NCBI GenBank assembly: GCA_032718475.1
Contig: JAUCBJ010004420.1
Span: 62,001-126,000, forward strand
Length of the DNA: 64,000 bases
From: Nemertoderma westbladi
Lineage: Eukaryota > Xenacoelomorpha > Nemertodermatida > Nemertodermatidae
Reading direction: 5' to 3'
The position numbers were made by a program, and so were the translations under genes. The notes under the pieces were generated by a model. The model ran no database searches. It was not told the origin of the DNA and was given only the letters and a program-made list of their open reading frames with translations. Of this stretch, positions 1-11,149 are shown one piece after another (position 1 is the stretch's first letter; each line of letters begins with the position of its first letter).

Positions 1-290
1 TAACTCCCTAGCAAAGTATTGATATATTTTATCTAACGCCAAGATTTTCTCAGCTAACTCCCTAGCTGAGTATTGTTATATTTTATCTAAAGCCAAGATT
101 TTCTCATTTAACTCCCTAACAAAGTATTGTTATATTTTATCTAACACCAAGATTTTCTCAGTTAACACCCTAACAAAGTATTGTTATATTATTTACTAAC
201 ACCAAGATTTTCTCAACTAACTCCTTAATAAAGTAATGTTAGATTTTATCTAATGCCAAGATTTTCTCAGCTAACTCCCGTAACAATAGA
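1..290. repeat. 54-bp tandem satellite
   Basis: About five and a third copies of a 54-55 bp unit. Each starts near TAACTCCCTA and ends near CCAAGATTTTCTCA, with starts near 1, 55, 110, 163, 218 and 272. The array runs off the left edge, so its full length is unknown. Units differ by scattered substitutions only. Confidence 0.9.
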
Positions 291-603
291 ATTCTATTGA
301 TTTTGACGATATTTGTCATTTTTAAATGTAGGAATATTTGCATTCCAATAATAAAATAGTGATGAGTGAAAATAGTGACTAGGTAGGTATTTACTTCCAA
401 TCTCGCCATGATTGCTTTTCAGTTTGTGTTGGTATTACTTACTTACCTACTACCAGTTAGTGAATAATAAATTTATATATTATTATAAAAGAATAATCTC
501 CTCCAGAAACTTATATACCAACATTGTAATATCAATTAATAATAATAGCACCCAGTCTTTTACAATACACGTGTAATAATGCTAATACAAATTTATATAT
601 TAC
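291..603. other. AT-rich non-coding stretch
   Basis: No open frame or repeat stands out. It precedes an exon on the other strand, so it is probably intron or intergenic sequence of the minus-strand gene. Confidence 0.5.
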
Positions 604-747
604 CTGGGAGGCAAATCTGTGGATTGGCTGTTGGTATGAATCCAGCTTTACATTCACATTGATAGCTTCCCTCATTGTTTATACAACTTCCAGTTGTAGT
701 GGCACTTTCAGCGCATTCGGGAGTATCAGCAGCGCACTCATCTACAT
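604..747 (-). CDS. Calcium-binding EGF exon 1 (partial gene)
   Basis: A 144-nt exon on the minus strand. It begins after an AG acceptor (ATCAACAG) and ends before a GTAATA donor. Its translation starts D-V-D-E-C and carries the cbEGF signature: six cysteines, then ...GSCINNEGSYQCECKAGF. The DVDEC start binds calcium, and the N-x-E-G-S-Y-x-C segment is the hydroxylation/calcium core of the family. Both splice junctions are phase 1, the usual arrangement for shufflable EGF exons. The protein is presumably secreted or a membrane ectodomain. No start codon, signal peptide or other exon can be joined to it here. It lies downstream of the fibrinogen stop codon on the same strand, so it belongs either to a different gene or to an alternative 3' structure. 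Confidence 0.88.
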
Positions 748-1328
748 CTGTTGATTAATTTATAATATTATTTATATTATTGTGATATTTAAAATAACCC
801 AGTTTTGATGGTGTCTACACCAACTAATTCAACCTTTGCGGATCGAATTAGCAAATATTTAATTCTGTGGGATAATTAGAAGCACCTTTTTTTGTAATAT
901 TATTCCAATATCTCAATGATGCACTAATATGGTGACTTGAGCAATCATTTTAACTTTTGTGCAATTTCTCGAGAACTAATAATTCTTGTGTTGTTTTCAT
1001 GGTCCCTACCCCCACTAAAATGATGTTTGCGATTCAAATGAGACAACTATTAGGTCTGTACAATCAACTGGAAGTGAATAAATTGAGAAGCTCCTATGTG
1101 ACTGTTGATCGTTATATTTGCGATGCTGTGAAAATCTGTAGAGAGTTTGGATTCTGAAAATCTTAAAATATTTTTGTGAAATGTTGTAGGATTCGTTTTT
1201 GTTTTGATTATAACATTTTATTTTCACTAACTCAACTAAATTTGAACAATAAAATTTTACAATACACAATATAATTTTATAATATAATTTAATTTAATAT
1301 AATTTGCTAATACAAATTTATATATTAC

Positions 1329-1469
1329 CTAGGCATATCTGTGGATTGGCGGTTGGTATGAATCCAGCTTTACAATCACATTGATAGCTTCCCTCATTGT
1401 TTGTACAACTTCCAGTTGTATTGGCACTTTCAATGCATCCGTGAGTATCATTAGCACACTCATCTACAT
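1329..1469 (-). CDS. Calcium-binding EGF exon 2 (partial gene)
   Basis: A 141-nt minus-strand exon, phase 1 to phase 1. The acceptor (AACAG) precedes GATGAGTGT and a GTAATATA donor follows. It encodes one cbEGF module starting DVDEC with six cysteines and the segment GSCTNNEGSYQCDCKAGF. Its last 20 residues are almost identical to those of the exon at 604-747, one codon shorter. Flanking intron sequence on both sides is also duplicated, so the two exons come from a recent tandem duplication of about 725 bp. On the minus strand this exon comes before the 604-747 exon, and joining the two keeps the frame. Confidence 0.88.
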
Positions 1470-1530
1470 CTGTTGATTAATTTATAATATTATTTATATT
1501 ATTGTGATATTTAATATAAGCCAGAAAGGA

Positions 1531-1977
1531 CTATCGAAAACAATAAAACCAAGATCTAAGTCAATTTATGCTGATCAAATAAGAACCGATGACTTAGTTC
1601 AACATGTGTACATAATTGCTAAATTATAATTACAACTAATTTGCTACTATTACTACTATTTGCGTGCTGCATTGCATTTGCATTCTATATGTGTATTCTG
1701 GTGTAAAATTTAATGGGATTCCGAATCCGAAATCCGTCATCTTATCGAAAAACTGATTTCAGATTCGAATCACCAAAGCGTTTTATATAGGAAAGCACTT
1801 AAAACTGTCGAAAAAAGACTGCCCCCCCCCCCCCCCCCCCTCCCTCCACCCTTAAGAATTGCTTGCATTTGATCCTGCAAATTGTGCCTGCAATTTAGGA
1901 ATGCTTGTATTTTCTATAAATAACCTAGCAGCCAACCTTTTTTACTTCACCCATCAAGCATCACTTATACGTATACT
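1531..1977. other. Non-coding, with a 19-nt poly-C tract
   Basis: No coding signal. A pure C run occupies 1822-1840 and is followed by C-rich sequence. It lies just beyond the end of the fibrinogen gene, whose stop codon overlaps an AATAAA (CAATAAAG, minus strand, near 1980). Confidence 0.6.
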
Positions 1978-2621
1978 TTATTGTATAAATTGGGACCAAC
2001 CTTGAATCAGTATTTTCATTTCAACCATTTGAACTGGATTACCACCGGATAGGCTATACCATCTAGGTCCGTCTAACGCTCCGTATAATCCATTAAGGTT
2101 GGATAGATGGCACTCATTGTACCACCACGCCCCGTTATACTCCTGAGCGCAGTTACCATCTAACCATTTATCTAAATCGTTGTCATATGTTGAAAATGCC
2201 ATTCCATTGTGGACTTGTTTTGGAGAATTATCGTTGGTCAGCGAATCGCCGGCAGTAGAATCCTGGTCATTGTATCCCGATATCTTTAACTCATAGTTGG
2301 TGGCAGCAGATAGAACTTCAAAGGATGAATATTCTGCATAACTAACGATATCATTGTAGCAAAGTTCTACTCTAAGTTGAACTCCTCCCTGCTGGGTGAG
2401 CTGGTGAATGTTTTCGAGGCCAAGCCAAAACTCGTTGTTTATGTCTCCGAACCCAGTTACGTATTCATCCCAATTTCTATAGAAATCAACAATCCCATTC
2501 ATTCTACGTTGAATGACGATCCATTGATCTCCTTGTTGATCGTCGTAACGAAGATAACCGTTGAGACTGTTTACAGTGGCAGGAAGAACTTCTCCATTAG
2601 ATTGTAACTCCGCGCATGTTC
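1978..2621 (-). CDS. Fibrinogen C-terminal domain, terminal exon
   Basis: A minus-strand exon opening after a TATATAG acceptor at 2622 in phase 1 and ending at a TAA that overlaps an AATAAA. It encodes a nearly complete fibrinogen-related domain of about 214 residues. Visible marks are the early cysteine (TCAEL), QWIVIQRRMNG, the core segment FGDINNEFWLGLENIH, a DxD calcium loop (STYDNDLDKW), the NCAQEYNGAWWYNECHLSNL segment with the C-terminal cysteine pair, NGLYG, and the end VEMKILI. Domains of this family bind glycans or other ligands outside the cell and often cap EGF-, collagen- or coiled-coil-containing proteins. Upstream exons lie to the right and were not found before the LINE-B insertion at 2841. 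Because the stop codon is here, the EGF exons at lower coordinates cannot be downstream parts of the same transcript unless splicing is alternative. Confidence 0.92.
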
Positions 2622-2840
2622 CTATATAATGAAAAGAGGTAACAATAATGTTGGTTTAAATTAAACTAATAATATTATACATTAATTTATACAGTAATTT
2701 TGCATCAGCTTAGCTATTGTAACAAAGAAACAGTTTGTTGCACTAACAGTAATTTTTCATAAAATTTACTTTCAAATTATTGTTAGACATTAGAGAATTA
2801 AACTGCCGAGGGTTGAGATAGTATATTTTCTAATTACATA
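2622..2840. other. Intron or upstream sequence of the fibrinogen gene
   Basis: AT-rich. It should contain the intron before the fibrinogen exon. No exon is visible. Confidence 0.5.
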
Positions 2841-3116
2841 CTACTAGGATCGGCATGCTGCATTGCAGCTGCATTTTTAAGAATGCTGTGCCGGCTTATC
2901 GACAAAATAGCACCGCCACAACTCCCTATCACCCATGACATTTACTAGATCCTCCACATCTTCAAGGCCAGTATCCTTTAAGATGCGTCTCAAGAAAGTC
3001 ATGGGCTGTCCACCATGCTTATTCAGTCCATGGGGCTGCCAAAGTACAAGATTATGCACTGGCTGGTCCTCACGGCAAAAGCAATGTCCTGCATAGTTAA
3101 TTAATTAATAATTTAC
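2841..3116 (-). mobile_element. LINE-B 3' fragment
   Basis: Starts with CTACTAGGATCGGC (the reverse of the TAG-tailed LINE-B 3' end) and encodes the last 61 residues of the LINE-B reverse transcriptase protein, ending in FVDKPAQHS. It matches the 3' end of the copy at 56113-57585. It is truncated at about 3093 and followed by about 23 bp of filler. An 11-bp flanking duplication, CTAATTACATA, sits at 2830-2840 and 3117-3127. Confidence 0.88.
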
Positions 3117-3127
3117 CTAATTACATA

Positions 3128-4545
3128 GTTAATACATAATATAATTTATGTATTCACCTTATTAAAGCCGGGGGGGGGGGTCAATAATACCCCCCCCCCC
3201 CCTCGCCCCTGGGTATTTTTGTACAACATTTTATAGCCCGGTACTTATAAGGTTAACGGTTCACGTCACACGTGAAAACATAATTATGTCAGAAAGTCCA
3301 ATATTCCCAAATAAGTTATAGTTCTACTGTCAATTCGAATTATTATCATTTTCCACACCCACAATAGATCACCCAAAATCAACAGAGAAGTAAAAATAAC
3401 TATTAATAACAATGTTGAATTAAAAAGAAAACAATCAATACAATTACTTGGACTTTACATCTACAGTATACGAAGGCAACGTTTTAGTGACTGGTTTATT
3501 CCAACTGCTATGCGATATTTGAAAAGCGGCACAATTCCTGTATAATAATTATACTAAAGGTAATGTAATTAATTATGGAAGTATATCATGTAAGTATGTC
3601 CTATGTAACTAATGTACGCTATGTCAACACAAAATATAAGATAAATATTAAATATGGGTAATTGAAAAGTTAACATAACCGTACAAAAGGATTGGTGTGT
3701 CATATAATAATAGTAAAGATAATGTCATTAATTATGTAAGTATTTACCCGTTACGTAAGTTTTGTAAGTATGTACCTGTAACCAATGGATGTTATATCAA
3801 CACAAAATATTAACCAGCCAGATCCCTAAATAACTGCCGTTGTTACACATTTATTAGCGGGATGATAACTATCCCTAATGCTGGGCTACGGCCAAAAATG
3901 GTTATTTTGCCCTAGGGCAAAATAACCATGTTATTCCCTCTTAGTAGTGAAGTGTTTATCGTGACACCACATACTGACATACAAACATAGGAACCGGTAA
4001 TGCTGCTGTACTCGTCTTAGGTCTGTTGTGTGTCACATCAGGTGTAAATCAGGTATTCAGACCACCAACTATTTTGTACTTCATGTTTCATTATTATTGG
4101 GCGTTTTGTATTTCATGTTTCGTTATTATTAGGCTGTGCTCCACTAGACAGCAAGGCCTATTTATGTCTCATTAATCACCTCATTGTCATACTCATACTG
4201 ACGACTTATACTGACGGCACTGACCTATGACTAAACTTTCAATTTCCACAGCAAATTAAGAGGTACCGGTACAGTAGGCCTACATAGTGTCACAGTCCAG
4301 AGTCGCACCGTACCAGGTCTGCAGCCTGCAGCCCTGCATGCAGGTAGGTCTAGTTTGGCCTGTATTTATATAGGCTGCAAGGTACCGTACTACCTCGTAC
4401 TGCAGTGAGACGTTTCTCCAGTTCCTTCCTCCTAAATGTTAAAAAAAGATATCTAAGAATGTCGTTTAAATACGTTCGCACCTTTCTGCCTTTTACTTTT
4501 TAATACAGATATTGAAACGTTTTAATATTAAAGTAAAGTAAAAAA
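3128..4545. other. Non-coding stretch with small repeats
   Basis: No gene is visible. It holds a G11/C13 foldback (3170-3202: eleven G, nine bases, thirteen C), a roughly 100-bp direct duplication (about 3548-3650 and 3713-3815), a 32-bp palindrome (3898-3929) and a small tandem (TTCATGTTTCATTATTATTGGGC type) near 4080-4140. ACCGGT and AGGCCT words are frequent around 4260-4400. Confidence 0.6.
3898..3929. repeat. Perfect 32-bp palindrome
   Basis: Each half reads ATGGTTATTTTGCCCT and the second half is its exact reverse complement. Related half-sites (CCTTGGGCAAAATAACACC) recur near 6171-6202 and 6250. Confidence 0.9.
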
Positions 4546-4812
4546 AAGTATTAACCGGTCTTCTAAGTGGAAGGTCTGGTGTTCGAGCCCCAGAACAGCC
4601 AAATTTTTGCTAGCTTCCAGTTGTACTGTAGGCTAATGGCAACCTGTCATGAGTTAAGGAGTAAAGAATATGGTTAGATAACCAGAGTACTCGACCTTGG
4701 GAGTAGTGTGGTGCCTTCCCTGCGTTACAGATAATAGCCAAGAGAATGAAGCCTTTGGGTTGTTGCCTCGGGTGTTTCTTCTTACACGTTTAAATATAAC
4801 TTTACTTTACTT
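4546..4812 (+). mobile_element. Possible tRNA-derived SINE or MITE
   Basis: Contains a B-box-like word (GTGTTCGAGCCCC at about 4582) about 25 bp after GGTCTTCTAAGTGGAAG. The block is bounded by inverted short arms rich in TAAAGTAAAGTA (about 4528-4550) and TACTTTACTTTTA (about 4797-4815). A second copy would be needed to confirm it as mobile. Confidence 0.4.
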
Positions 4813-4815
4813 TTA

Positions 4816-5259
4816 TGCAGTTCTTAGCCAAAACTACATTTTCTAGACCATACTTTGATATAGTGGAGCGGAGATAGGTGTTGGTCGACTCTAAGTGACA
4901 TCATTCTTTTAAAACTGGCATAACAACCCGTTACTATGGGAATATTAATGTTATTCTTATAATGTTACTATTTAGTTAGCTCAAATATAGCTCAAAATGT
5001 GGAGAAAAAGAAGTACCTACATTTTTCCCTAGGGAATAATAGTTAATCATAAAGTAGGCCTAGGATTGCATTGAACTTACTTTTCCCGGCGAAAAATGTT
5101 AATGTGAAAATATTTTTCGTGGAATTTCTTAAACTTTATTACATGTGTTGAAAGAGCATCGAAATAGAAAATGTTTGTAGCTTTCCACGTAGTTTGAGCA
5201 AAATCCGAAACTCAATAGTAAGTAATATATAATAATAATTAAATGCTTGAGTTAATACA
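4816..5259. other. Non-coding stretch
   Basis: AT-rich. No coding frame, repeat or hairpin stands out. Confidence 0.5.
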
Positions 5260-5723
5260 ATTATTTTATTCTTTAATTGTCAAGCTGAAGTAAAAAACCT
5301 TACCGGTAGGTATGCCAGTACAGTACGATACAAATACTAAAATAAAAAAGCAACTGACCATTAGACATTAGACATTGCACGTTGCATGCAATCAGTGATC
5401 AGCTGACGGCTGTCAGCTGATCAGTAGGTTTCGCCCCAATGGGGGCTTTCTCAAGTAGCTAGTGCTAGAAAGGAGACAATAGATAGAAGTTCCAAAGGGA
5501 GACGGGACGGTAATGTGAAACAAGGTAGAAGTGTATCCGTCTAACCACTGGGAAGCATTGGGGCGAAACCTACTGATCAGCTGACAGCCGTCAGCTGATT
5601 ACTGATTGCATGCAACGTCTAATGGTCAGTTGCTTTTTTATTTTAGTATTTGTATCGTACTGTACTGGCATACCTACCGGTAAGGTTTTTTACTTCAGCT
5701 TGACAATTAAAGAATAAAATAAT
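5260..5723. mobile_element. Foldback element with long inverted arms
   Basis: The left arm, 5260-5441, is the near-exact reverse complement of the right arm, 5556-5723. The central spacer is about 114 bp. Arms begin and end with TTATTTTATTCTTTAATTGTC and meet the spacer at TTTCGCCCCAATG. The arms also contain an internal palindrome around CAGCTGACGGCTGTCAGCTG. There is no coding capacity, so this is a MITE/foldback structure. No clear target duplication was found. Confidence 0.9.
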
Positions 5724-6403
5724 ATATAATATTACTATATATTCATATACATATAATATATATTCTTAATAAACTTCATATATTCCAGAACCATTAAATT
5801 AATTAACATTTTCCTAAGTAATAAATAATTATTTATACTAATAAATGTATTTAATGTGAACGATATACACCCCCCTTCTGTGGGTAGTGGATACATGACA
5901 TGTCCACCAAAAATACTATTCAATTAATTAAGCCAATTTAGTTATATATCCAATTTTATATCCAAGTTTATGCAATGCTACTCCTAGCGGCCAATGTAAG
6001 AAAATAGGAATTTTAGAATGTAAACCATTTAAATAAGTTTGACATCAATTTTCACTAACAAATTCAGGTGCTTTTTTGATGATCGAATCTTACGGCGATT
6101 GGATGAATTAAGCATAGAGCTATACAATACACATGACACAGTAGGCCTAATGTTTTACCTTTGGAGCTTGGGTGTTATTATTCCCTTGGGCAAAATAACA
6201 CCTATGCAATTAATGAATTAAAGTGAAACACACCGAAAATTTTCCAATGCCCTTGGGCAAAATCAATATAAACACCCCCAAAACTTTCCAAGCCCCATTT
6301 TGTAAACTCTCCCCCCAAACAATGCCCTTTTAGAATCTGTAAATAGTTGTTAAGGGATAAAAATAATTGAAATGCATACCACAGTACATGTGTAACAACT
6401 TAC
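5724..6403. other. Non-coding stretch
   Basis: AT-rich. No gene. It contains a degenerate inverted motif, GGTGTTATTATTCCCTTGGGCAAAATAACACC, at about 6171-6202, related to the palindrome at 3898. Confidence 0.5.
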
Positions 6404-6461
6404 TTATTCCCCAGAAGTTAGTTATTTTCCCAGTTATATAACTAACTTCTGGGGAATAAGC
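6404..6461. repeat. 22-bp perfect hairpin
   Basis: The arms CTTATTCCCCAGAAGTTAGTTA (6404-6425) and its exact reverse complement (6440-6461) enclose a 14-nt loop. Partial copies of the same CCCAGTTAT.. words continue to about 6560, so this is probably a small foldback or MITE remnant. Confidence 0.8.
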
Positions 6462-7281
6462 ATAGTTGTCACCCTTTACTCCCAGTTATCATCTAGTTAT
6501 CCCCCATGGTAAAATAACTATTAGTTCTATGAGTTATCTGGCAACCCAGTTATCCACCCATGGGGGAAGATTAATATTACTGTAGTTCTATGGGTAACAT
6601 GGCAACCATTATTACATTAGGCCCCAGTTTCCAGAAACTCTTGTAGGTACAGTACCGGACCGGTATCAGCTATTTTAGTGCAGTGTGCTAGTTTCAGTTT
6701 GCGCACTATACCGGTACTGTCAGATTGTTGAAGGTATTCCCTGGATGGAGTACAAGGCTTTGAAGGGGATTGGAGTGGAAGAGAGCTGCTAACTGCTAAG
6801 CCGCACACACCAGAATTGGCTTTTACCGGTAGGCTTTGTGTGTTTCTGCAGGTGATTTACTGCTGTACTGTTTATTTAAGTGAATTAATGCAGTAACTAT
6901 CCCTGTCGAGTAGGCATATGTGTAAGATACGGGATAGGCCTCCAGCATACGTACGGTACTCCAGTACTCTGGTACTGTGTGTGTTGTGTAGGCAGGTAGG
7001 TGGCCTGACCTATGCCAGTATGCTGCTGTCTTTCAAATAGGCAGATAACAGATAGGTCCTTCTTGCTCTACTGACATATATTAATTGTAGGGTTTGATTT
7101 GAATTGCCAAGAGTTCCCTAATACATATATTAATTATAGTAGTGTTGGTATCCAGCCTCAGTGCCTGGGCCTAGCTGAGTTACCGTACAGTTACAAGCAC
7201 AAGACTGTTTTAGGCTTCGGTAACCGGTACTGGTTCTTAATCCAGTAATCACCATCATACTGTTATCAATGAGTAGTCATA
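6462..7281. other. Non-coding stretch before the recombinase gene
   Basis: No coding signal. Rich in ACCGGT, AGGCCT and GTACTG words. A promoter for the recombinase frame would lie here, but none could be picked with confidence. Confidence 0.4.
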
Positions 7282-8886
7282 ATGAGTTCCGTGGGCCAAT
7301 CTGTATTAGATATGATGTTGTCAGAGTTGGATGATGAGTTATTCACCAGTACCGTTGACGATATTCATTCGAATCCCAGAGTTTCTACTAGTACCGATCC
7401 CGATATTCCTAAAACTAGTGGTTGTATAGGCTTAAAGCGCCACGTGGAAACGACATTGGAACTGGAAGTCATGGCTATACCCTTAGCAACATTTTTCCAA
7501 ACTTTGAAGACATTGCAGAGGAGGAGGCTTCATTAGACCTCCAACGATTAAGCCAAGAACTAGATATGGACGACTGTGAATATATTAAAGCAAAAACAAA
7601 CCAAAACACTGAACGAGCTACTAAAAATGCAACTGCTGCTCTTAATAAATATCTCATTGCTGTAAAGGAGACGCAGTCTGTGAAAACGATGAGTGGATTG
7701 CAATTGGAAGATACTTTAATGGGTTCCATGGAAGCTAGAAACCACTACCTTACATAGCTATTTTTATGGATTACTGCGGTATTTTAAAGGTATCAGGTTT
7801 GGGAATGCATTGGAAAGATATGAATTTGTTGATTCATACGAAGTATTTCAAACGCGTTTGAACGAATTGAAGAAGAATGGTAAAGGAAACCACTCAAATG
7901 CGAGTGACACTTTGGAGGAACGTGACTTTAAAATATTTAAATATAAGGGATTATTCGTGGACGACACACCCGTTAAGTTACGAAACACTTTATACATTGT
8001 ATTGGTTGTGCAGTTTGTCCTGCATACAGGTCATGAAATGCGCCAAATGAAGGTCAGTGACATAAAGGAGAGGTATTGTCAGAAAGAAGACAGATACTAT
8101 TTGGAGCTAGAGGAAAGAGCTACGAAAACTAGAAAAGGACTTACCCACTCATCCACACCTCGACGAATGAAACCAAGGACGTACGATGTTATAGATGACG
8201 ACCGAACAACATGCCTCGTTACTTTATATCGGATGTACATGTCAAAGCGATTCCCTGGCAGAATTATAGTCGAAGGTAATGACTACTGGGTGCGGGCAAA
8301 GGCGTCCGTTCCTGTGGCTGGAATATCGTGGTTCTCTATTCAACCAATTGGTCGAGATAGTTTTGGTCGGATTATGTCAGAATTAATTAAACGCTCAGGT
8401 CTGTCAAGTGATGGTAGGCACCTGACCGCAATGAGTTGCCGCAAAGCAACTGCCCAAGCTATAGTTGACAACAATATGCCTGCGAACTATGCCCAACTCC
8501 AACTGGGACACAAACATCTAAATACTACATCCTTCTACCTACGACCAAGTACGCAGTCTTGGAGCAACATATCCAATGTACTATCATCAGTTGTTTCTGG
8601 TGGAGTGGTTTCGGTTGCATTCGCTAGTGCAGATACATCTACTCAATGTATATCAGACAATGTCCAAGTTGAGATCCCAGACGATATAACATTCAATGCA
8701 ACCACAAACAGTGCTGCTACTCAAGGTAAAGATATCCCATCCAAAATAGCAAAAGGAGTTTATAGAAGGGGTGGCGTCTATGAGTGCCATCAAAAGGCAA
8801 CAAATGTGGATACCTATGGTGGATCTATGTCTCTATTTCAGGGCGCCACTGTCCACAATGTGCAGATTTATAATGTGTACAAATAG
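7282..8886 (+). pseudogene. Crypton-like tyrosine recombinase, frameshifted
   Basis: The frame from ATG 7282 (MSSVGQSVLDMMLSELDDELF) shifts around 7440 and again around 7720-7740, then runs to a TAG at 8886. The middle part carries an N-terminal SAM-like segment (NTERATKNATAALNKYL, then in another frame TTTLHSYFYGLLRYFK and KKNGKGNHSN). The catalytic part shows HTGHEMRQMKVSDI (first catalytic Arg), MSCRKATAQAI (second Arg, with Ser-Cys where the family usually has His) and LGHKHLNTTSFYLRP (conserved His and the Tyr nucleophile). This is the arrangement of Crypton and domesticated KIAA1958/QRICH1-type recombinases, which cut and join DNA through a 3'-phosphotyrosine. The two frame changes could be mutations or short introns, but no convincing splice pair was seen. 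The C-terminal 90 residues after the Tyr are unrecognised. Confidence 0.72.
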
Positions 8887-9256
8887 ACAACCATCAGCAT
8901 CATCCTTTATTCAAGCAATAATTATGCTAGTAGGGCCCTATTTATTTTTGCTTTATTTTGTTTTACATGTAACTAAGTGAATGCCGTCTATGCCTATATT
9001 TTAATATTGCTGAATTTTCCTTATTATATTTTTAGTGGGAAGACTTTATTGTATTAAATTTGTGTTTAAAGGCTTCGTGTTCGTAAAAAATAGAATTCAG
9101 TTAAATATCTCGAATTTAAATGTTATCACTACTATTTTTAATGCGTATTGATAGGATTTTTAAGCACCACTTTCGTAACCAAAAGTTTTATAAAAAATTC
9201 CTAAGGTTATAGTCATCAGATTGTTAACAGCATGTATTCTGGGATATTTTCAATAA
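8887..9256. other. 3' flank of recombinase, non-coding
   Basis: AT-rich with no gene. It may contain the element's 3' untranslated region. Confidence 0.4.
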
Positions 9257-9527
9257 GAATAAGCTGGAGCAGATAGGGAGGGAAACTGGACGCAATAAAA
9301 TGTCACCCCTCTTCAGGGGAAATTCGACGCAAATAACAGCTGATTATTCTCAAAAATAAAACTGTAACCTGTTCTATTGTGCTTATTTTATTGTTTTGGT
9401 TAAAATAACGTGCCACTGTAACCTGCTCCTTTCCCTAAGTTGATAATTTAACATTGAGGTGGGATATTAATTCGCCAAGGCGGGTTTTGCGTCCAGTTTT
9501 CTCCGCCTGTCTCAGCTGGAGTTATTG
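9257..9527. mobile_element. Short MITE-like inverted-repeat element
   Basis: AGCTGGAGCAGATAGGGAGGG followed by AAACTGGACGCAA (left, 9258-9297) is an imperfect reverse complement of TTGCGTCCAGTTTTCTCCGC followed by CTGTCTCAGCTGG (right, about 9489-9521). The core AAACTGGACGCAA is exact. The interior has no coding potential. Confidence 0.6.
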
Positions 9528-11149
9528 GAGTTATCTTTTAAGAAGTTTTATACAGTAGCTCTTAGTACAACGTTTTGAAATTTTAATTTTTTTAAATGCA
9601 ACAAGTTTTCAAATACCATTGTATTGTATATATGACGAGGGGTGGGGGTATTTTGTATGGTATTGTATTTTCACTCCAACCTTATTAATCGAATCAACCG
9701 CATTAAAATATTGCACTTTAGAGATAATATACTGTATAATAAAATCATAACAGTACTGTAGAAAGGAGAAGCTATCTATGGATATCGTAATTATTAATTT
9801 ATTTATAAACAATCTATCGTTATATCGCTCTCATTTCAAAAATGTTTTACAGATAGGCAGCAAACCAGGAATATTACAAAAAATACACTATGTAGACATT
9901 AAAATGAAAACACGCCTCGGCCACACCCGTCCTAAGTCATATTTTATACAATATATTCATTTATTTATGATGGAGTGTATGGTTTTCTTAATTAAATATC
10001 CGACAGTCACCTTGAAACCAGGCCATGAATTACAATTACAGTAGTTATCTTCCACCACGGTTAGATAACGTACATTATTGACCGGTTGTTTTTCCTGTTG
10101 TTTTAACCCGAGGAGTAGGAACCAGCCGAGGCGTAGATGAGGCTTTCCTACTCTGAGGGTTTAAATAATTGCGTTGTTGTACACTTTTACCGGACAAAAC
10201 AACACAACGCGATAAGATAATTTAGTACCGCTGAAGTAATTTCAGATTAACTACTACAATGAAACGACAATTATAGATTCTAAAGAGGGTTTAGTTTGGG
10301 GGGTCCAGTATAGAAAATGGGGCTTCTTTTTGGGGTTAAACAAATATGAATGTTTATTTTTCTAACGATTCGACAAAAAGCATAATGTAAATCAACATGG
10401 CAACATAGACATGCTATGAACATGTTATGCTGTAGTATAACATAAAAACAGTTTTCTGTATATTAGGATTCAAAAGTATTTCCGCTATATATCCATCATG
10501 GAGTATCCAATGTACGTATGTCGTGCAGTATGTCGTGCAGTGCAGAAACGGGTTGCCATTGTTGCATATTCCCGCTACATAAGAGTTTGTGCTTTTTAGT
10601 GGTCGGTCCTGGAATTCTCGTTCCTATGACAATGGTGGTCAATGGGCTGTTATTGCAAGAACGAATGTAGCCTAGGCTACCTACTGTATAGTCATGGGAA
10701 CAACGCCTAGTGCCATTATATCGTGTATGATCTTTCGAATTGTCAGTATTATTACCACAGCAACACTCGCAACAGGTTGTTATCTGTTACACCCAAACAA
10801 TATAAATACCCCCCCCCCCCCCCCAAGAAAAAAAGGAGGGAGGTACCCGTTAGGAGAGTATATTTTTAAACAGCTTTATCTTCGTGTTGTAGGTCAATAT
10901 CACTATTATGTGGTGTCAAGCTAAAGTGGGGAAGGCCAAAGAGCAACAATAATGGAAATTTTTAAATGTTTTGTGTCTCTCTAGCAGCGAGTGGCGGAAT
11001 TTATATAATATTTCACCCTAGATACTACTAGTCCCGTAACATTTATCCAATTTTTTTGAAACCAACTTTCTGACTTTTTTGGACTCAGCACATTCGAATC
11101 TACAAAAATTATCCATCCGATTTTCAAAACTAAATTTTTTTTGAACTCA
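9528..11149. other. Non-coding stretch
   Basis: No gene. It contains an imperfect hairpin at about 10106-10168 (TTTTAACCCGAGGAGTAGGA pairing with TCCTACTCTGAGGGTTTA) and a 16-nt poly-C tract at 10809-10824. Short open frames here have no recognisable domain. Confidence 0.5.

Larger units (their letters stand above)
575..1530. repeat. Tandem duplication unit carrying the EGF exons
   Basis: The words GCTAATACAAATTTATATATTACCT (left) and CATCTACATCTGTTGATTAATTTATAATATT (right) flank both EGF exons. The duplicated blocks are about 575-815 and 1303-1530, at a spacing near 725 bp. The intervening sequence (about 815-1300) shows nothing recognisable. Confidence 0.75.

Noticed and set aside
957-1269. 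Short frames on both strands between the EGF exons
   Set aside because: Overlapping, no domain, and located within what the splice signals mark as intron.
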